Of a DNA stretch of 64,000 bases, positions 43,321-56,344 are shown piece by piece. Position numbers and translations under genes: made by a program. The notes under the pieces were generated by a model. That model saw nothing but the letters and a program-made list of their open reading frames with translations, was not told the origin of the DNA and did not search any database. The DNA comes from Nonomuraea muscovyensis (lineage in GTDB: Bacteria > Actinomycetota > Actinomycetes > Streptosporangiales > Streptosporangiaceae): positions 2,046,001 through 2,110,000 of the forward strand of contig NZ_JACHJB010000002.1 in the NCBI RefSeq assembly GCF_014207745.1, given 5' to 3'. How positions within the stretch are numbered: the first letter of the stretch is position 1; the number at the start of each line of letters is the position of its first letter.

Positions 43321-44694
43321 ATGGTTCTTCATGTGAGACCCATAGATGCCTTGGTGAGGGCCCTTCCCGAGGGCCGCGTCCTGACCGACCCCGACGTCGT
43401 CGACTCCTACGCCCGCGACCGCACGTTCGTCGAACCGGGCAAGCCGCTGGGCGTGGTGCTCGCCGCCTCGCGCGACGACGTGGTGGCCACGCTGCGCTGG
43501 GCGAGCGAGCACCGGGTGCCGGTCGTGCCGCGCGGCGCGGGCACCGGCCTGGCGGGCGCGTCCACGGCCGGTGACGGCTCGGTCGTCCTGTCGCTGCACC
43601 GGATGACCGCGATCAAGGAGCTCTCCCCCGCCGACGAGATCGCCGTGGTCGAGCCCGGCGTGATCACCGCGGACCTCGACCGGGCCGCACGGGAGCACGG
43701 GCTCATGTACGCCCCCGACCCGTCGTCGTACGAGATCTCCACGATCGGCGGCAACCTGGCGACGAACGCGGGCGGGCTGCGCTGCGTGAAGTACGGCGTC
43801 ACCCGCGACTCCGCGCTCGGCCTGGAGGTCGTGCTGGCCGACGGCCGGATCCTGCAGACCGGCCGCCGCACGATGAAGGGCGTCACCGGCTACGACCTGA
43901 CCGGCCTGTTCGTCGGCTCGGAGGGCACGCTGGGCGTGATCACCTCGGCGACCGTGCGGCTGCGCAGGGCCCCGGCGGTGCCGCCTGCCACGTTCGCGGC
44001 GGAGTTCGGCTCGCTGCGCGACGCGGGCGCGGCGGTGGCCGCGATCATGGCTGCGGGCTGCCAGCCGTCGCTGATGGAGCTGCTCGACCGCGCCACGCTG
44101 GAGGCGATCGACGACTGGCGCAACATCGGCCTGGAGCCGGGCACCAACGCCATGCTCATCGGCCAGTCCGACGCCGCCGACGGCCAGGTCGTGGCCGAGC
44201 GGATGGAGCGGCTGTGCGTGGACAACGGCGCCTCGTTCGTGGCCGTCTCCTCCAGCCCGCAGGAGACCGAGGAGCTGATCGGCGTGCGCCGGATGGCCTA
44301 CGACGCCAAGGAGCGTCTCGGCGCCTGCCTGGTCGAGGACGTGTGCGTGCCCCGCTCGGTGCTGCCCGACATGATCACCGCGATCGAGGCGGCCGCTGCC
44401 CGCCACGACGTGAAGATCTGCACGGTGGCGCACGCCGGTGACGGCAACCTGCATCCGGTCTTCATCTTCGAACGCGGCCTGCCCGAGCCGCCCGCGAACG
44501 TGTGGGCCGCGGCCGACGACGTCTTCACGCACGCCCTGGAGCTCGGCGGCACGCTGACCGGGGAGCACGGCGTCGGCGTGCTCAAGCGGCGCTGGCTCGC
44601 TCTGGAGTCGGGTCCGGTGGCCCAGGAGGTGCAGCAGGGCATCAAGGCGGTGTTCGACCCGCTCGGCATCCTGAATCCGGGCAAGGCCATCTGA
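43321..44694 (+). CDS. glcD: FAD-linked oxidase, glycolate oxidase GlcD type
   Basis: 457 residues. PCMH-type FAD-binding domain (VPVVPRGAGTGLAGAS, then PDPSSYEISTIGGNLATNAG, VGSEGTLGVITSATV) and a C-terminal FAD-oxidase domain with HAGDGNLHPVF and GTLTGEHGVGVLKRRWL, the substrate-binding segment of glycolate/lactate dehydrogenases. It oxidises a 2-hydroxy acid. No GlcE/GlcF partners follow. ATG 43321 has no leader ribosome binding site; a GTG at 43333 is possible, as is a leaderless transcript. Confidence 0.88.
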   Translation: MVLHVRPIDALVRALPEGRVLTDPDVVDSYARDRTFVEPGKPLGVVLAASRDDVVATLRWASEHRVPVVPRGAGTGLAGASTAGDGSVVLSLHRMTAIKELSPADEIAVVEPGVITADLDRAAREHGLMYAPDPSSYEISTIGGNLATNAGGLRCVKYGVTRDSALGLEVVLADGRILQTGRRTMKGVTGYDLTGLFVGSEGTLGVITSATVRLRRAPAVPPATFAAEFGSLRDAGAAVAAIMAAGCQPSLMELLDRATLEAIDDWRNIGLEPGTNAMLIGQSDAADGQVVAERMERLCVDNGASFVAVSSSPQETEELIGVRRMAYDAKERLGACLVEDVCVPRSVLPDMITAIEAAAARHDVKICTVAHAGDGNLHPVFIFERGLPEPPANVWAAADDVFTHALELGGTLTGEHGVGVLKRRWLALESGPVAQEVQQGIKAVFDPLGILNPGKAI

Positions 44695-44865
44695 CCTCAC
44701 AGGGCGTGACGACCGGCGGACCGGTGAACACGGTCCGCACAGGACGACTGACGCGAGACAACAAAACGTGAAAGATACGTCACGTCAGGCCCACGTACTA
44801 AGCATCACGCTGGTAGCGTTCTGCCCCAGTTGTCGAGTTTTATGCATGCGTCTTGGGGGTCCGAC

Positions 44866-47208
<2,343 letters not shown>

Positions 47209-47222
47209 CCTTCCCGCCCGGC

Positions 47223-47259
47223 AAAGCCCTTCGCGACCCACCCGGTCGCGAAGGGCTTT
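47223..47259 (+). terminator. Terminator after the receptor kinase gene
   Basis: 16-bp perfect stem AAAGCCCTTCGCGACC (47223-47238) with GGTCGCGAAGGGCTTT (47244-47259), followed by CTCGTT. Confidence 0.8.
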
Positions 47260-47321
47260 CTCGTTACCGGCCGCTCACCGACGGCCTCCTCGGGCCGCTC
47301 CAGGCGAGCCACTTCGCCCCC

Positions 47322-47421
47322 CGGCCGGTCACGCGAGCCGCTCGCCCCCTTCCAGTCACGCGAGCCCACTCGCCCCCCTTCCGGTCGCGGGAGCGGCTCG
47401 CCCTCTTCCGGTCGCGGGAAG
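47322..47421. repeat. Degenerate ~28-bp tandem repeats
   Basis: Four imperfect units centred on TTCCGGTCGCGGGAG or TTCCAGTCACGCGAG and followed by CTCGCCCC fill most of the gap between the kinase terminator and the TetR promoter. No gene is present in them. Confidence 0.5.
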
Positions 47422-47446
47422 CCTTTCGTTCTCGGGCCGGCGCGGC

Positions 47447-47470
47447 TAGGCTGGTTGACGTGATCGTCAA
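47447..47470 (+). promoter_or_regulatory. TetR promoter and operator 1 of the Atu-like operon
   Basis: A -10-like TAGGCT (47447-47452) is 7 bases before the GTG start, as in leaderless transcripts. The perfect palindrome TTGACG-TGAT-CGTCAA (47455-47470) covers the presumed start site and the GTG at 47460, an ideal position for autorepression. Confidence 0.65.
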
Positions 47471-48094
47471 GTCGGATCCGTTGACCGCACGCGGGCGGCG
47501 GACCAGGGCGGCGCTGGTGCAGGCCGGCCGGGAGGCGTTCGACGAGCACGGGTACGAGGCCGTGCGGGTGGACGACGTCTGCGCCCGTGCCCGGGTCTCG
47601 CACGGCACCTTCTACACCTACTTCGACTCCAAGGAGGCGCTGTTCCGCGAGGTCGCCGCGGCGGTGGTGGGCGAGATGTTCACCGCGAGCCTCGTCGGCC
47701 CGGCCGTCCCCGACGACCCGTACTCCCGCATCGAGGCGGCCAACCGCCTCTACCTGCGGGCCTGGGCCGCCAACTCGCGGCTGATCCGCATGCTGGAGCA
47801 GGCGGCCGCCGCCGAGGAGGGCTTCCGCGACCTGCTGCTGGAGCTGCGCGAGGTGTTCGTACGGCGGGGCGCGGAGGGGCTGCGGCGGCTGCAGGAGCAA
47901 GGACTGGCCGATCCCGCGCTCGACCCCCGGCTGACCGCCGTCATGCTCGGCGGCATGGTGGAGCACTTCGCGCACGTCTGGCTCGACCTGGGCGAGCAGG
48001 CCGACGAGCGGACGGCCGTCGACCTGCTGACCACGCTGTGGGCGCGGGCCATCGGATTGACGCAGGCGTCAACTACGTCCCCCGTGGAGGGCGA

Positions 48095-48098
<4 letters not shown>
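47460..48098 (+). CDS. TetR/AcrR regulator of the Atu-like operon
   Basis: 212 residues. HTH with RRTRAALVQAGREAFDEHGY and ARVSHGTFYTYFDSKEALF; the C-terminal ligand domain has the EQAAAAEEGFRDLLLELREV helix common in regulators of fatty-acid and terpene catabolism. The gene is first in the operon, its stop overlapping the carboxylase start as GTGA. It probably binds TTGACG-N4-CGTCAA, found at its own start and again near its 3' end. A CoA ester of the pathway is the likely inducer (inference). Confidence 0.88.
48057..48072. promoter_or_regulatory. Operator 2 (TTGACG-N4-CGTCAA) before the carboxylase gene
   Basis: TTGACG-CAGG-CGTCAA, same half-sites and spacing as the site at 47455-47470, 23 bp before the carboxylase start, within the last codons of the TetR gene. 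It suggests that the structural genes are repressed by an internal site as well. Confidence 0.62.
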
Positions 48099-49680
<1,582 letters not shown>

Positions 49681-49684
<4 letters not shown>

Positions 49685-51747
49685 TCACACGCTTGCTGGT
49701 GGCCAACCGGGGGGAGATCGCGCGGCGGATCTTCCGGACCTGCCGCGAACTGGGCGTCGAGACGGTCGCGGTCTTCTCCGACGCCGACGCCCGTGCGCCG
49801 CACGTGGCCGAGGCCGACCACGCGGTACGGCTGAGCGGGGTGCGCCCGGCGGAGACGTATCTCGACGTGGACCGCGTGGTGGCGGCGTGCCGGACGGCGG
49901 GGGCCGACGCGGTGCATCCCGGGTACGGGTTCCTGTCGGAGAACGCGGGGTTCGCGCGGGCCGTGCTGGAGGCGGGGCTGGTGTGGGTCGGGCCGCCACC
50001 GGAGGCGATCGCGGCCATGGGGTCGAAGGTCGCGGCGAAGCGGCTGATGGCCGAGGCGGGCGTCCCCGTCCTGCCGTCGCTGGAGCTGGACGGGACGCGT
50101 GACGGGACACCGGCCGGGTCGTGGGACGGGACCCGCGACGGGGTCCTCCCGGCGGGCTGGGCGTACCCGGTGCTGGTGAAGGCGTCCGCCGGTGGCGGCG
50201 GGCGGGGCATGCGGGTGGTGCGGGCCGCCGAGGACCTGGCGCGGGAGGTGGCCTCGGCGCGGCATGAGGCGCAGGCGGCGTTCGGCGACGGCACCGTGTT
50301 CATCGAGCCGCTGCTCGACCGGGCCCGGCACGTCGAGGTGCAGCTCCTCGCCGACGGGCACGGGATGGTGTGGGCGCTCGGCGAGCGCGAGTGCAGTGTG
50401 CAGCGGCGCCACCAGAAGGTCGTGGAGGAGTGCCCGTCGCCGGGGATCGGCGAGGAGACCCGGTCCCTGCTGCGGGAGGCGGCGGTCCGGGCCGCCCGCG
50501 CGATCGGGTACGTGGGCGCGGGGACGGTCGAGTTCCTGGTGCGGGGCGAGCGGGTGGCGTTCCTGGAGATGAACACCCGCCTGCAGGTCGAGCACCCGGT
50601 GACCGAGCTGGTGCACGGGGTGGACCTCGTCAGGCTCCAGCTCGCGGTCGCCGAGGGGGCCGCCCTGGAGGGCGAGCCGCCCGGGCCGCGCGGGCACGCG
50701 GTGGAGGCCCGGCTGTACGCCGAGGACCGCGACTACCTGCCCCGGACGGGGGTGCTGCGGCGCTTCGAGATCACGGGGGACGTGCGGGTGGACTCCGGGG
50801 TGGAGTCGGGGTCGGAGGTCTCACCGCACTACGACGCGATGCTGGCCAAGGTGGTCGCCCACGGGACGACCCGCGCGGAGGCGGTCAGGAAGCTCACGGC
50901 CGCGCTGCGGCGCGCCCGGCTGCACGGCGTCACCACCAACCGCGACCTGCTTCTCGACATCCTGACAAGTCCGGACTTTCAGGCGGGCGAGACCCACATC
51001 GCCTTCCTGGACGACCACCGCGCCACCCTCGCCCGCCCGGAACGGGCCGGGCCGGGCGCGGACACCCCGGCGACCGGTGGGCCGAGCCCGGACGCCGAAC
51101 CCACCGACCCCTCCGGGCCTGGCGCGAACGGGCCCGAGACGAACGGGGCCGAGACGGACGGGGGGGTGGCGTTGCCGGTGCTGGCGGCGGGGCTGGCCAT
51201 GGCGGCGGAGCGGCGGCGGGCGGCGCCGGTGCTGGGCAGCCTGCCCTCCGGCTGGCGCAACGTCCGGTCGCAACCGCTGCGGGCCAGGTTCGCCGAGGCG
51301 GAGGTCGTCTACCAGCCGCTCCCCGCCGGGGTGACGGTGGTCGTCGCCGAGCCCGACCGGGTGGTGCTGGAGCGCGACGGCCTCCGGCAGGCGTTCGACG
51401 TCGCGTTGTACGGCGACAAGGTGTACGTCGACTCACCCGGCGGCTGCACGGAGTTGACCCCCGTGCCGGCGCTGCCCGAGCCCACGGAGCGGGTGGCCCC
51501 CGGGTCGTTGCTCGCCCCCATGCCCGGGAGCGTCCTGCGCGTCGAGGTGCGGCAGGGCGAACGGGTGGCCAAGGGGCAGCCGGTCCTGGTGCTGGAGGCC
51601 ATGAAGATGGAGCATCGGATCGCCGCGCCCGCCGCCGGTGTCGTCTCCGGCGTCCACGTCGAGGAGGGGCGGCAGGTGCGGGCGGGAGCGGTGCTGGCGG
51701 TCATCCAGGAGATCGCCGAGGAGATCACTCAGGAGGGGGACTCATGA
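49681..51747 (+). CDS. Biotin-dependent acyl-CoA carboxylase alpha subunit
   Basis: 688 residues: biotin carboxylase (LLVANRGEIARRIFRTCREL, HPGYGFLSENAGFARAV, ATP-grasp KASAGGGGRGMRVV, ECSVQRRHQKVVEECPSP, EMNTRLQVEHPVTELVHG) and a C-terminal biotinyl domain with EAMKMEHRI. An unusual insertion before the ATP-grasp loop contains DGTRDG-type repeats (about residues 138-157), and a low-complexity Pro/Asp/Gly linker (about 456-500) separates the halves. Starts by GTGA overlap with the beta gene. Confidence 0.92.
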
Positions 51748-52538
51748 CCCGGCTGGTCCACAAGGAGCTCGCGAACGGCGTCGCGACGATCACACTCGAC
51801 TCGCCGCCGAACCGCAACGCGCTGTCCGTGCGGCTGCTCGCGGACCTGGAGGACCGGCTCGGCTGGGCGCTGGCGGAGCCCGAGGCGCGGGTGATCGTGC
51901 TGACCGGCACCGGCCCGGTGTTCTGCTCGGGCGCCGACCTCAAGGAGCAGCGGGTCGAGCGTGCCTCGGGCGCCGCGGACGCTCCGGTGACCGCGTCGTT
52001 CCCGGAGATCCTCGCGCTGCTCTGGGAGAGCCCGAAGCCGGTCATCTGCCGCCTCAACGGCACGGCGCGGGCGGGCGGGCTGGGCCTGGTCGCCGCCTGC
52101 GACTTCGCGATCGCGCCGGAGACGGCCTCGTTCGCCTTCACGGAGGTCCGGCTCGGCGTCGTGCCCGCCATGATCGCGGTGCCGGTGCTGCGCCGGCTGC
52201 ATTCGCGGGCCGCGGCCGAGTACTTCCTGACCGGCGAGGTGTTCGACGCCTCCCGGGCCGTGGAGATCGGCCTGCTCACGCGGGCCGTGCCCGAGGAGGA
52301 GCTGGACGCGACGGTCGCCCGCTACGCCGGCATGCTCGTCAGGGGCGGTCCGGAGTCGCTGGCCATCACCAAGCGGCTGGTCAGGGACCTGCCGGGCGTC
52401 TCGTTCGAGGAGGGGCTGCGGCGGATGGCGGCCCTGTCCGCGCAGCGCTTCACCTCGGAGGAGGGCCAGGAGGGCATCGCGGCGTTCATGGCCAAGCGGC
52501 CGCCCGCGTGGGTGCCGCCGGGCGAGCGGACGCCCTGA
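51744..52538 (+). CDS. Enoyl-CoA hydratase (isohexenylglutaconyl/methylglutaconyl-CoA hydratase-like)
   Basis: 264 residues of the crotonase family. Oxyanion-hole segments VFCSGADLKEQR and NGTARAGGLGLVAACDFAIA, with the catalytic-region FTEVRLGVVPAMIAVPVL. In the Atu and leucine pathways the hydratase follows the carboxylase and adds water to the 3-methylglutaconyl-type product, which fits its place here. ATG 51744 overlaps the alpha-subunit stop as ATGA. Confidence 0.87.
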   Translation: MTRLVHKELANGVATITLDSPPNRNALSVRLLADLEDRLGWALAEPEARVIVLTGTGPVFCSGADLKEQRVERASGAADAPVTASFPEILALLWESPKPVICRLNGTARAGGLGLVAACDFAIAPETASFAFTEVRLGVVPAMIAVPVLRRLHSRAAAEYFLTGEVFDASRAVEIGLLTRAVPEEELDATVARYAGMLVRGGPESLAITKRLVRDLPGVSFEEGLRRMAALSAQRFTSEEGQEGIAAFMAKRPPAWVPPGERTP

Positions 52539-54361
52539 TGCTGCGCGTCGCCAACTGCAGCGGCTTCTACGGCGACCGGCTCTCGGCGGCCCGCGAGATG
52601 GTCGAGGGCGGCCCGATCGACGTGCTGACCGGCGACTGGCTGGCGGAGCTGACCATGCTCATCCTGGCCGGCAACCGGCTCAAGGGGCGTCCCGGCTACG
52701 CTCCGACGTTCCTGCGGCAGTTGGAGGACGTCCTCGGCCCGTGCCTCGACCGGGGCATCCGGATCGTCGCGAACGCGGGCGGCCTCGACCCCGCCGGCTG
52801 CGCGGAGGCCGTGCACGAGCTGGCGACCCGGCTCGGCCTGTCGCCCCGGGTCGCGTACGTGACCGGCGACGACCTGACCGGCCGCGGCCTCGACCTCGAC
52901 CTGACGAACGCCGACACCGGCGAGCGCCTGTCGGCGACCCCGCTGACGGCCAACGCCTATCTGGGCGGCCGCCCGATCGCCACCGCCCTCGCGGCGGGCG
53001 CCGACGTGGTGGTGACCGGCCGGGTCACCGACGCCGCCCTGGTGACGGGGCCCGGCATGTGGCGGTACGGCTGGGGGCCCGGCGACCTCGACGCGCTGGC
53101 CGGCTCGGTGGTGGCCGGGCATGTCATCGAGTGCGGCTGCCAGGCCACGGGCGGCAACTACGCGTTCTTCCGGGACGTGCCGGACCTGGCGCACTGCGGG
53201 TTCCCGATCGCCGAGCTGCACGCCGACGGCTCGTCGGTCATCACCAAGCATCCGGGCACGGGTGGGCTGGTCTCGACCGGCACGGTCACGGCGCAGCTCG
53301 TGTACGAGATCGCCGGACCCCGCTACCCGGGCCCCGACGTGGTGGCGCGCTTCGACACCATCGTCCTGTCCGACGACGGCCCCGACCGGGTCCGCGTCTC
53401 GGGTGTCCGGGGCGAGCCGCCGCCCGGCACGCTCAAGGTGGCGGTCAACTACCTGGGCGGCTACCGCAACGCGATGACGCTGGTGCTGACCGGCCTCGAC
53501 GTCGAGGCGAAGGCCCGGCTGGCGGAGGAGGCGATCTGGGCGCGGGTGCCGCGGGAGTCGTTCGACGAGGTGGACGTGACGCTGACCGGCGGCGGGCTGC
53601 TGCGGATCACCGTCATGGACGCCGACCCGCGCCGGGTGGGCCGGGCCTTCTCCGCGGCGGTGGTGGAGACGGGGTTGGCCAGCTACCCCGGCTTCCACAC
53701 CCTCACCCCGCCGGGGGACGCCTCTCCGTACGGGGTCTACTGGCCGGTGCTGGTCCCGGCGGACGAGGTGCGCGCGGAGGTGTTCCTCGACGGCGTCCGG
53801 CTCCCCGACCCGGACGGCGAGCACCCGGCCGGCCGCACGTCGCCCCTGCCCGACCGGCGCCGAGCCGTTCTCGCGGACCGAGCGGACACCTCGGCGGGCG
53901 AGGCGGCGGTCACGGAGAGCCGAGCGGCCGCTCCCGCGGACGGGACGGGGGTCACGGAGAGCCGAGCGGCCGCTCCTGTGTACGGGACGGGGGTCACGGA
54001 GCACCAGGCGGGTGCCACGGTGCGGGTGCCGCTGGGGCGCGTGGCGGGGGCGCGGTCCGGCGACAAGGGCGGCAACGCGAACCTGGGCGTGTGGGTGGCC
54101 ACCTCCGAGCAATACTCCTGGCTCGCGGCCACCCTCACCGTGGACCGCGTGCGGGAGTTGCTGCCCGCCCTGGCCCCGCACCGGGTGGACCGGTACGAGC
54201 TGCCCAACCTCAGGGCCCTGAACTTCGTGGTCCACGGCCTGCTGGGCCGGGGCGTGGCGGCCAGCACCCGGATGGACCCGCAGGCCAAGGCCCTGGGCGA
54301 GGAGCTGCGGGCCCGGCCCGTCGAGCTGCCCGCCCACCTCCTGCCGCCGCCTACCGGGTGA
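52538..54361 (+). CDS. AtuA family protein (acyclic terpene utilisation), N- and C-terminal domains fused
   Basis: 607 residues. The N-terminal AtuA domain (to about residue 445) begins LRVANCSGFYGDRLSAAREM and contains GDWLAELTMLILAGNRLKG, IRIVANAGGLDPAGCAEAVH and VTGRVTDAALVTGP. After a 14-residue repeat linker (about 457-490) comes the small AtuA C-terminal domain (ARSGDKGGNANLGVWVATSE, LNFVVHGLLGRGVAAS). AtuA is needed for geraniol/citronellol degradation in Pseudomonas, biochemical role uncertain. The ATG overlaps the hydratase stop by one base. Last gene of the operon. Confidence 0.9.
   Translation: MLRVANCSGFYGDRLSAAREMVEGGPIDVLTGDWLAELTMLILAGNRLKGRPGYAPTFLRQLEDVLGPCLDRGIRIVANAGGLDPAGCAEAVHELATRLGLSPRVAYVTGDDLTGRGLDLDLTNADTGERLSATPLTANAYLGGRPIATALAAGADVVVTGRVTDAALVTGPGMWRYGWGPGDLDALAGSVVAGHVIECGCQATGGNYAFFRDVPDLAHCGFPIAELHADGSSVITKHPGTGGLVSTGTVTAQLVYEIAGPRYPGPDVVARFDTIVLSDDGPDRVRVSGVRGEPPPGTLKVAVNYLGGYRNAMTLVLTGLDVEAKARLAEEAIWARVPRESFDEVDVTLTGGGLLRITVMDADPRRVGRAFSAAVVETGLASYPGFHTLTPPGDASPYGVYWPVLVPADEVRAEVFLDGVRLPDPDGEHPAGRTSPLPDRRRAVLADRADTSAGEAAVTESRAAAPADGTGVTESRAAAPVYGTGVTEHQAGATVRVPLGRVAGARSGDKGGNANLGVWVATSEQYSWLAATLTVDRVRELLPALAPHRVDRYELPNLRALNFVVHGLLGRGVAASTRMDPQAKALGEELRARPVELPAHLLPPPTG
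53909..54000. repeat. 42-bp in-frame tandem repeat in atuA linker
   Basis: Copies at 53909-53950 and 53951-53992 plus 8 bp of a third encode VTESRAAAPADGTG and VTESRAAAPVYGTG. The copies differ at only a few bases, so the duplication is recent. Confidence 0.75.
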
Positions 54362-54652
54362 CCGCCTGGGGCCCGTCCAGGTAGTACACCTCCTCCCGGA
54401 CGATCCGCCCGCCGGCCACCGTGCAGAGCGACATCTTCACCGTGGACTCCCGCCTGCCGGTGGGCAGGTGCGTCTCGTCGAAGGCGAACCGCACCGCGAA
54501 GCGATCGTCCGACACGAACGGCCCGTCGACCTCGACGCCGTGGATGTCGTGGTCGGCGGTCAGCCGCGCGGCGTTGTCCAGGACGGCGGGGCCCCCTCCA
54601 GCGGCGCCACCCGCACGACGTCGTCCGCGGCCAGCGCCAGGGCGTCCGCCAT
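54351..54652 (-). pseudogene. Frameshifted NTF2/SnoaL-like protein gene
   Basis: From ATG 54652 the frame starts MADALALAADDVVRVAPLEG and then stops at 54560. The adjacent frame continues as PAVLDNAARLTADHDIHGVE, then a strand pattern VSDDRFAVRFAFDE and ESTVKMSLCTVAGGRIVREE, typical of SnoaL/NTF2-like proteins, to a TAG at 54351-54353. One base appears lost in the G5C4 run at about 54589-54597. The N-terminal helix of the fold is also missing, so the gene is probably dead. Its end overlaps the atuA stop by 11 bp. Confidence 0.68.
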
Positions 54653-54672
54653 GACGCCGCGCCGGAACGCCC

Positions 54673-55551
54673 CTAGTAGGAGTCGGCGACGTCCCGCGGC
54701 GACAGGAAGTCCGCCGCGTGGTCGTGCGCCCACTCGCGGAACGTGCGGGCGGGACGGCCGGTCACCTCTTCCACGGTCGTGGTGACCGGCTCGGGCTCGG
54801 CCACGATGGAGGCCCAGTGGTCGAGCGCGCCGTCGACCATCGCGGGGTCGCCCCAGGCGGCGATCATCTCCGCGCGGGCCTCCTCCCGCGGCTGCTCGTC
54901 GAAGCGCAGCGGGCGGCCGATGACCTCGCCGATGACGCGCACCTGGTCGGCCTGGGTGAGGACCTCCGGTCCGGTGAGCACGTGGCTGCTGCCGGCGTGG
55001 CCGTCCTCGGTCAACGCCCGGAAGGCCACGGCGGCGATGTCGGCCTCGTGGATGAGCGAGCGCGCCGCACCGGCGTACGGCGCGCGCACCACGCCGCTCG
55101 ACCGGATCTCCTCGGCCCAGCCGAGGGTGTTGGTGGCGAACCCGCCCGCCCGCAGGAACGTCCACTCCACCCCGGACCGCCGGACCAGCTCCTCGACCTC
55201 GCCCCACACCCCGTTCTGCGCCGCGTCGCGCCCGTCCTGCACGGAGAAGGCGGAGACATAGACGACCCGGCGCGCGTGCCGGGCGATCGCCTCGACGACG
55301 GGCTCGGCCCCGGCGGCCGAGAAGGACGGCCACAGCAGGAACACCGAGCCGACGCCCTCCAGGGCCGCCTCCACGGACTCCGGTTCGGTCAGGTCCCCGC
55401 GCACCACCTCGACGCCGCCGGGCAGGCCGGCCCGCGACGGTTCACGGGTCAGCGCCCGCACCGCGACGCCTGCCTCGGCCAGCAGGGGCACCAGATGCCT
55501 GCCGATGTTCCCCGTGGCGCCGATCACCAAGATCTTGTCTGTCGTGTTCAT
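54673..55551 (-). CDS. NAD(P)H-binding NmrA-like oxidoreductase
   Basis: 292 residues, atypical short-chain dehydrogenase fold. Nucleotide loop VIGATGNIGRHLV at the N-terminus, ALTREPSRAGLP after the second strand (Arg suggests NADPH), and VVYVSAFSVQDGRD in place of the Tyr-Lys motif. Members act as NAD(P)H:quinone oxidoreductases or redox sensors. It is divergent from the SoxR-type gene across a palindromic operator, so it is the likely SoxR target. Confidence 0.85.
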   Translation of the reverse strand: MNTTDKILVIGATGNIGRHLVPLLAEAGVAVRALTREPSRAGLPGGVEVVRGDLTEPESVEAALEGVGSVFLLWPSFSAAGAEPVVEAIARHARRVVYVSAFSVQDGRDAAQNGVWGEVEELVRRSGVEWTFLRAGGFATNTLGWAEEIRSSGVVRAPYAGAARSLIHEADIAAVAFRALTEDGHAGSSHVLTGPEVLTQADQVRVIGEVIGRPLRFDEQPREEARAEMIAAWGDPAMVDGALDHWASIVAEPEPVTTTVEEVTGRPARTFREWAHDHAADFLSPRDVADSY

Positions 55552-55565
55552 GCGACCATGCTCGA

Positions 55566-55585
55566 ACTTAAACCCTTGTTGAAGT
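55566..55585. promoter_or_regulatory. SoxR/MerR-type operator
   Basis: Inverted repeat ACTTAAAC-CCTT-GTTGAAGT (7 of 8 arm positions symmetric) in the 52-bp gap between the divergent reductase and soxR-like genes. A minus-strand TTGACT (complement of 55583-55588) overlaps its right arm. Confidence 0.55.
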
Positions 55586-55603
55586 CAAGCTAGGCTCTCG
55601 GGC

Positions 55604-56053
55604 ATGACGAACCCGTCCCCGCCGGGCAAGGAGCTCACCATCGGCGAGCTGGCCGAACGCAGCGGAGTGCCGGCCTCGGCGCTGCGCTTCTACGAGCGCC
55701 AGGGCCTCATCCACAGCCGCCGCACCGTGGGGAACCAGCGCCGCTACCACCGCTCCACGCTGCGCGTGGTCGCCTTCATCCGCGCCTCGCAGTCGGTCGG
55801 CGTCCCGCTGTCGGTGATCGGCGACGTGCTCGCCTTCCTGCCGGAGGGGGCGCACCCGACTCCGGAGTTCTGGCGGCGGGCGTCGCACTGCTGGAGCGAG
55901 GAGCTGAACGCGCGCATCGCCCGGCTGGAACGGATGCGCGACCTCTTCACCGACTGCGTCGGCTGCGGCTGCCTGTCGTTCGAGCAGTGCGCCCTGGTCA
56001 ACCCCGGCGATCGCCTGGGCCAGGAGGGTGCCGGCCCGCGCCGCCTCCTCTGA
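55604..56053 (+). CDS. soxR: SoxR-type MerR regulator with [2Fe-2S] cluster motif
   Basis: 149 residues. MerR HTH at the N-terminus (LTIGELAERSGVPASALRFY, ERQGLI), dimerisation helix, and the iron-sulfur ligand pattern C-x2-C-x-C-x5-C (Cys118, 121, 123, 129) exactly as in SoxR. In actinomycetes SoxR responds to redox-cycling natural products such as quinones, rather than to superoxide itself. It likely controls the divergent NmrA-like reductase. Confidence 0.92.
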   Translation: MTNPSPPGKELTIGELAERSGVPASALRFYERQGLIHSRRTVGNQRRYHRSTLRVVAFIRASQSVGVPLSVIGDVLAFLPEGAHPTPEFWRRASHCWSEELNARIARLERMRDLFTDCVGCGCLSFEQCALVNPGDRLGQEGAGPRRLL

Positions 56054-56129
56054 GGTGCGCCAGGGGCAGCCACTGACGAACCGCGGCCACCTCCCGTGCT
56101 CGGCGGCACCGGCCTGGGCGATCTGACGA

Positions 56130-56222
56130 CGCGCCACGGGTGGTCCAGGTGGCGGGGAGGGTGCCGTCGCGGCTGATGAGGCCACCCCTGGACAGGGCTG
56201 TCCCACCCACATCAACCGCCAC
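56130..56222 (-). pseudogene. N-terminal remnant of a ROK-family gene
   Basis: A minus-strand GTG start with AGGATGAGGA upstream reads MAVDVGGTALSRGGLISRDG, then TLPATWTTRGA, the phosphate-binding start of ROK sugar kinases/regulators. The rest of the ~300-residue family is missing: the frame soon turns arginine-rich and runs into the soxR gene. A truncated relic; the 291-bp gap 56054-56344 holds nothing else clear. Confidence 0.45.
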
Positions 56223-56344
56223 AACACTGTCCTCATCCTGTCCCGTTCAGCCGCACGGGAAACCCGATCAGGCTGTCCTTATTCACCGGTGGGCGGAGTT
56301 AAATACGTTTGAGCTGGATGCGGCGGGTGCGGAAGGATGACCGC

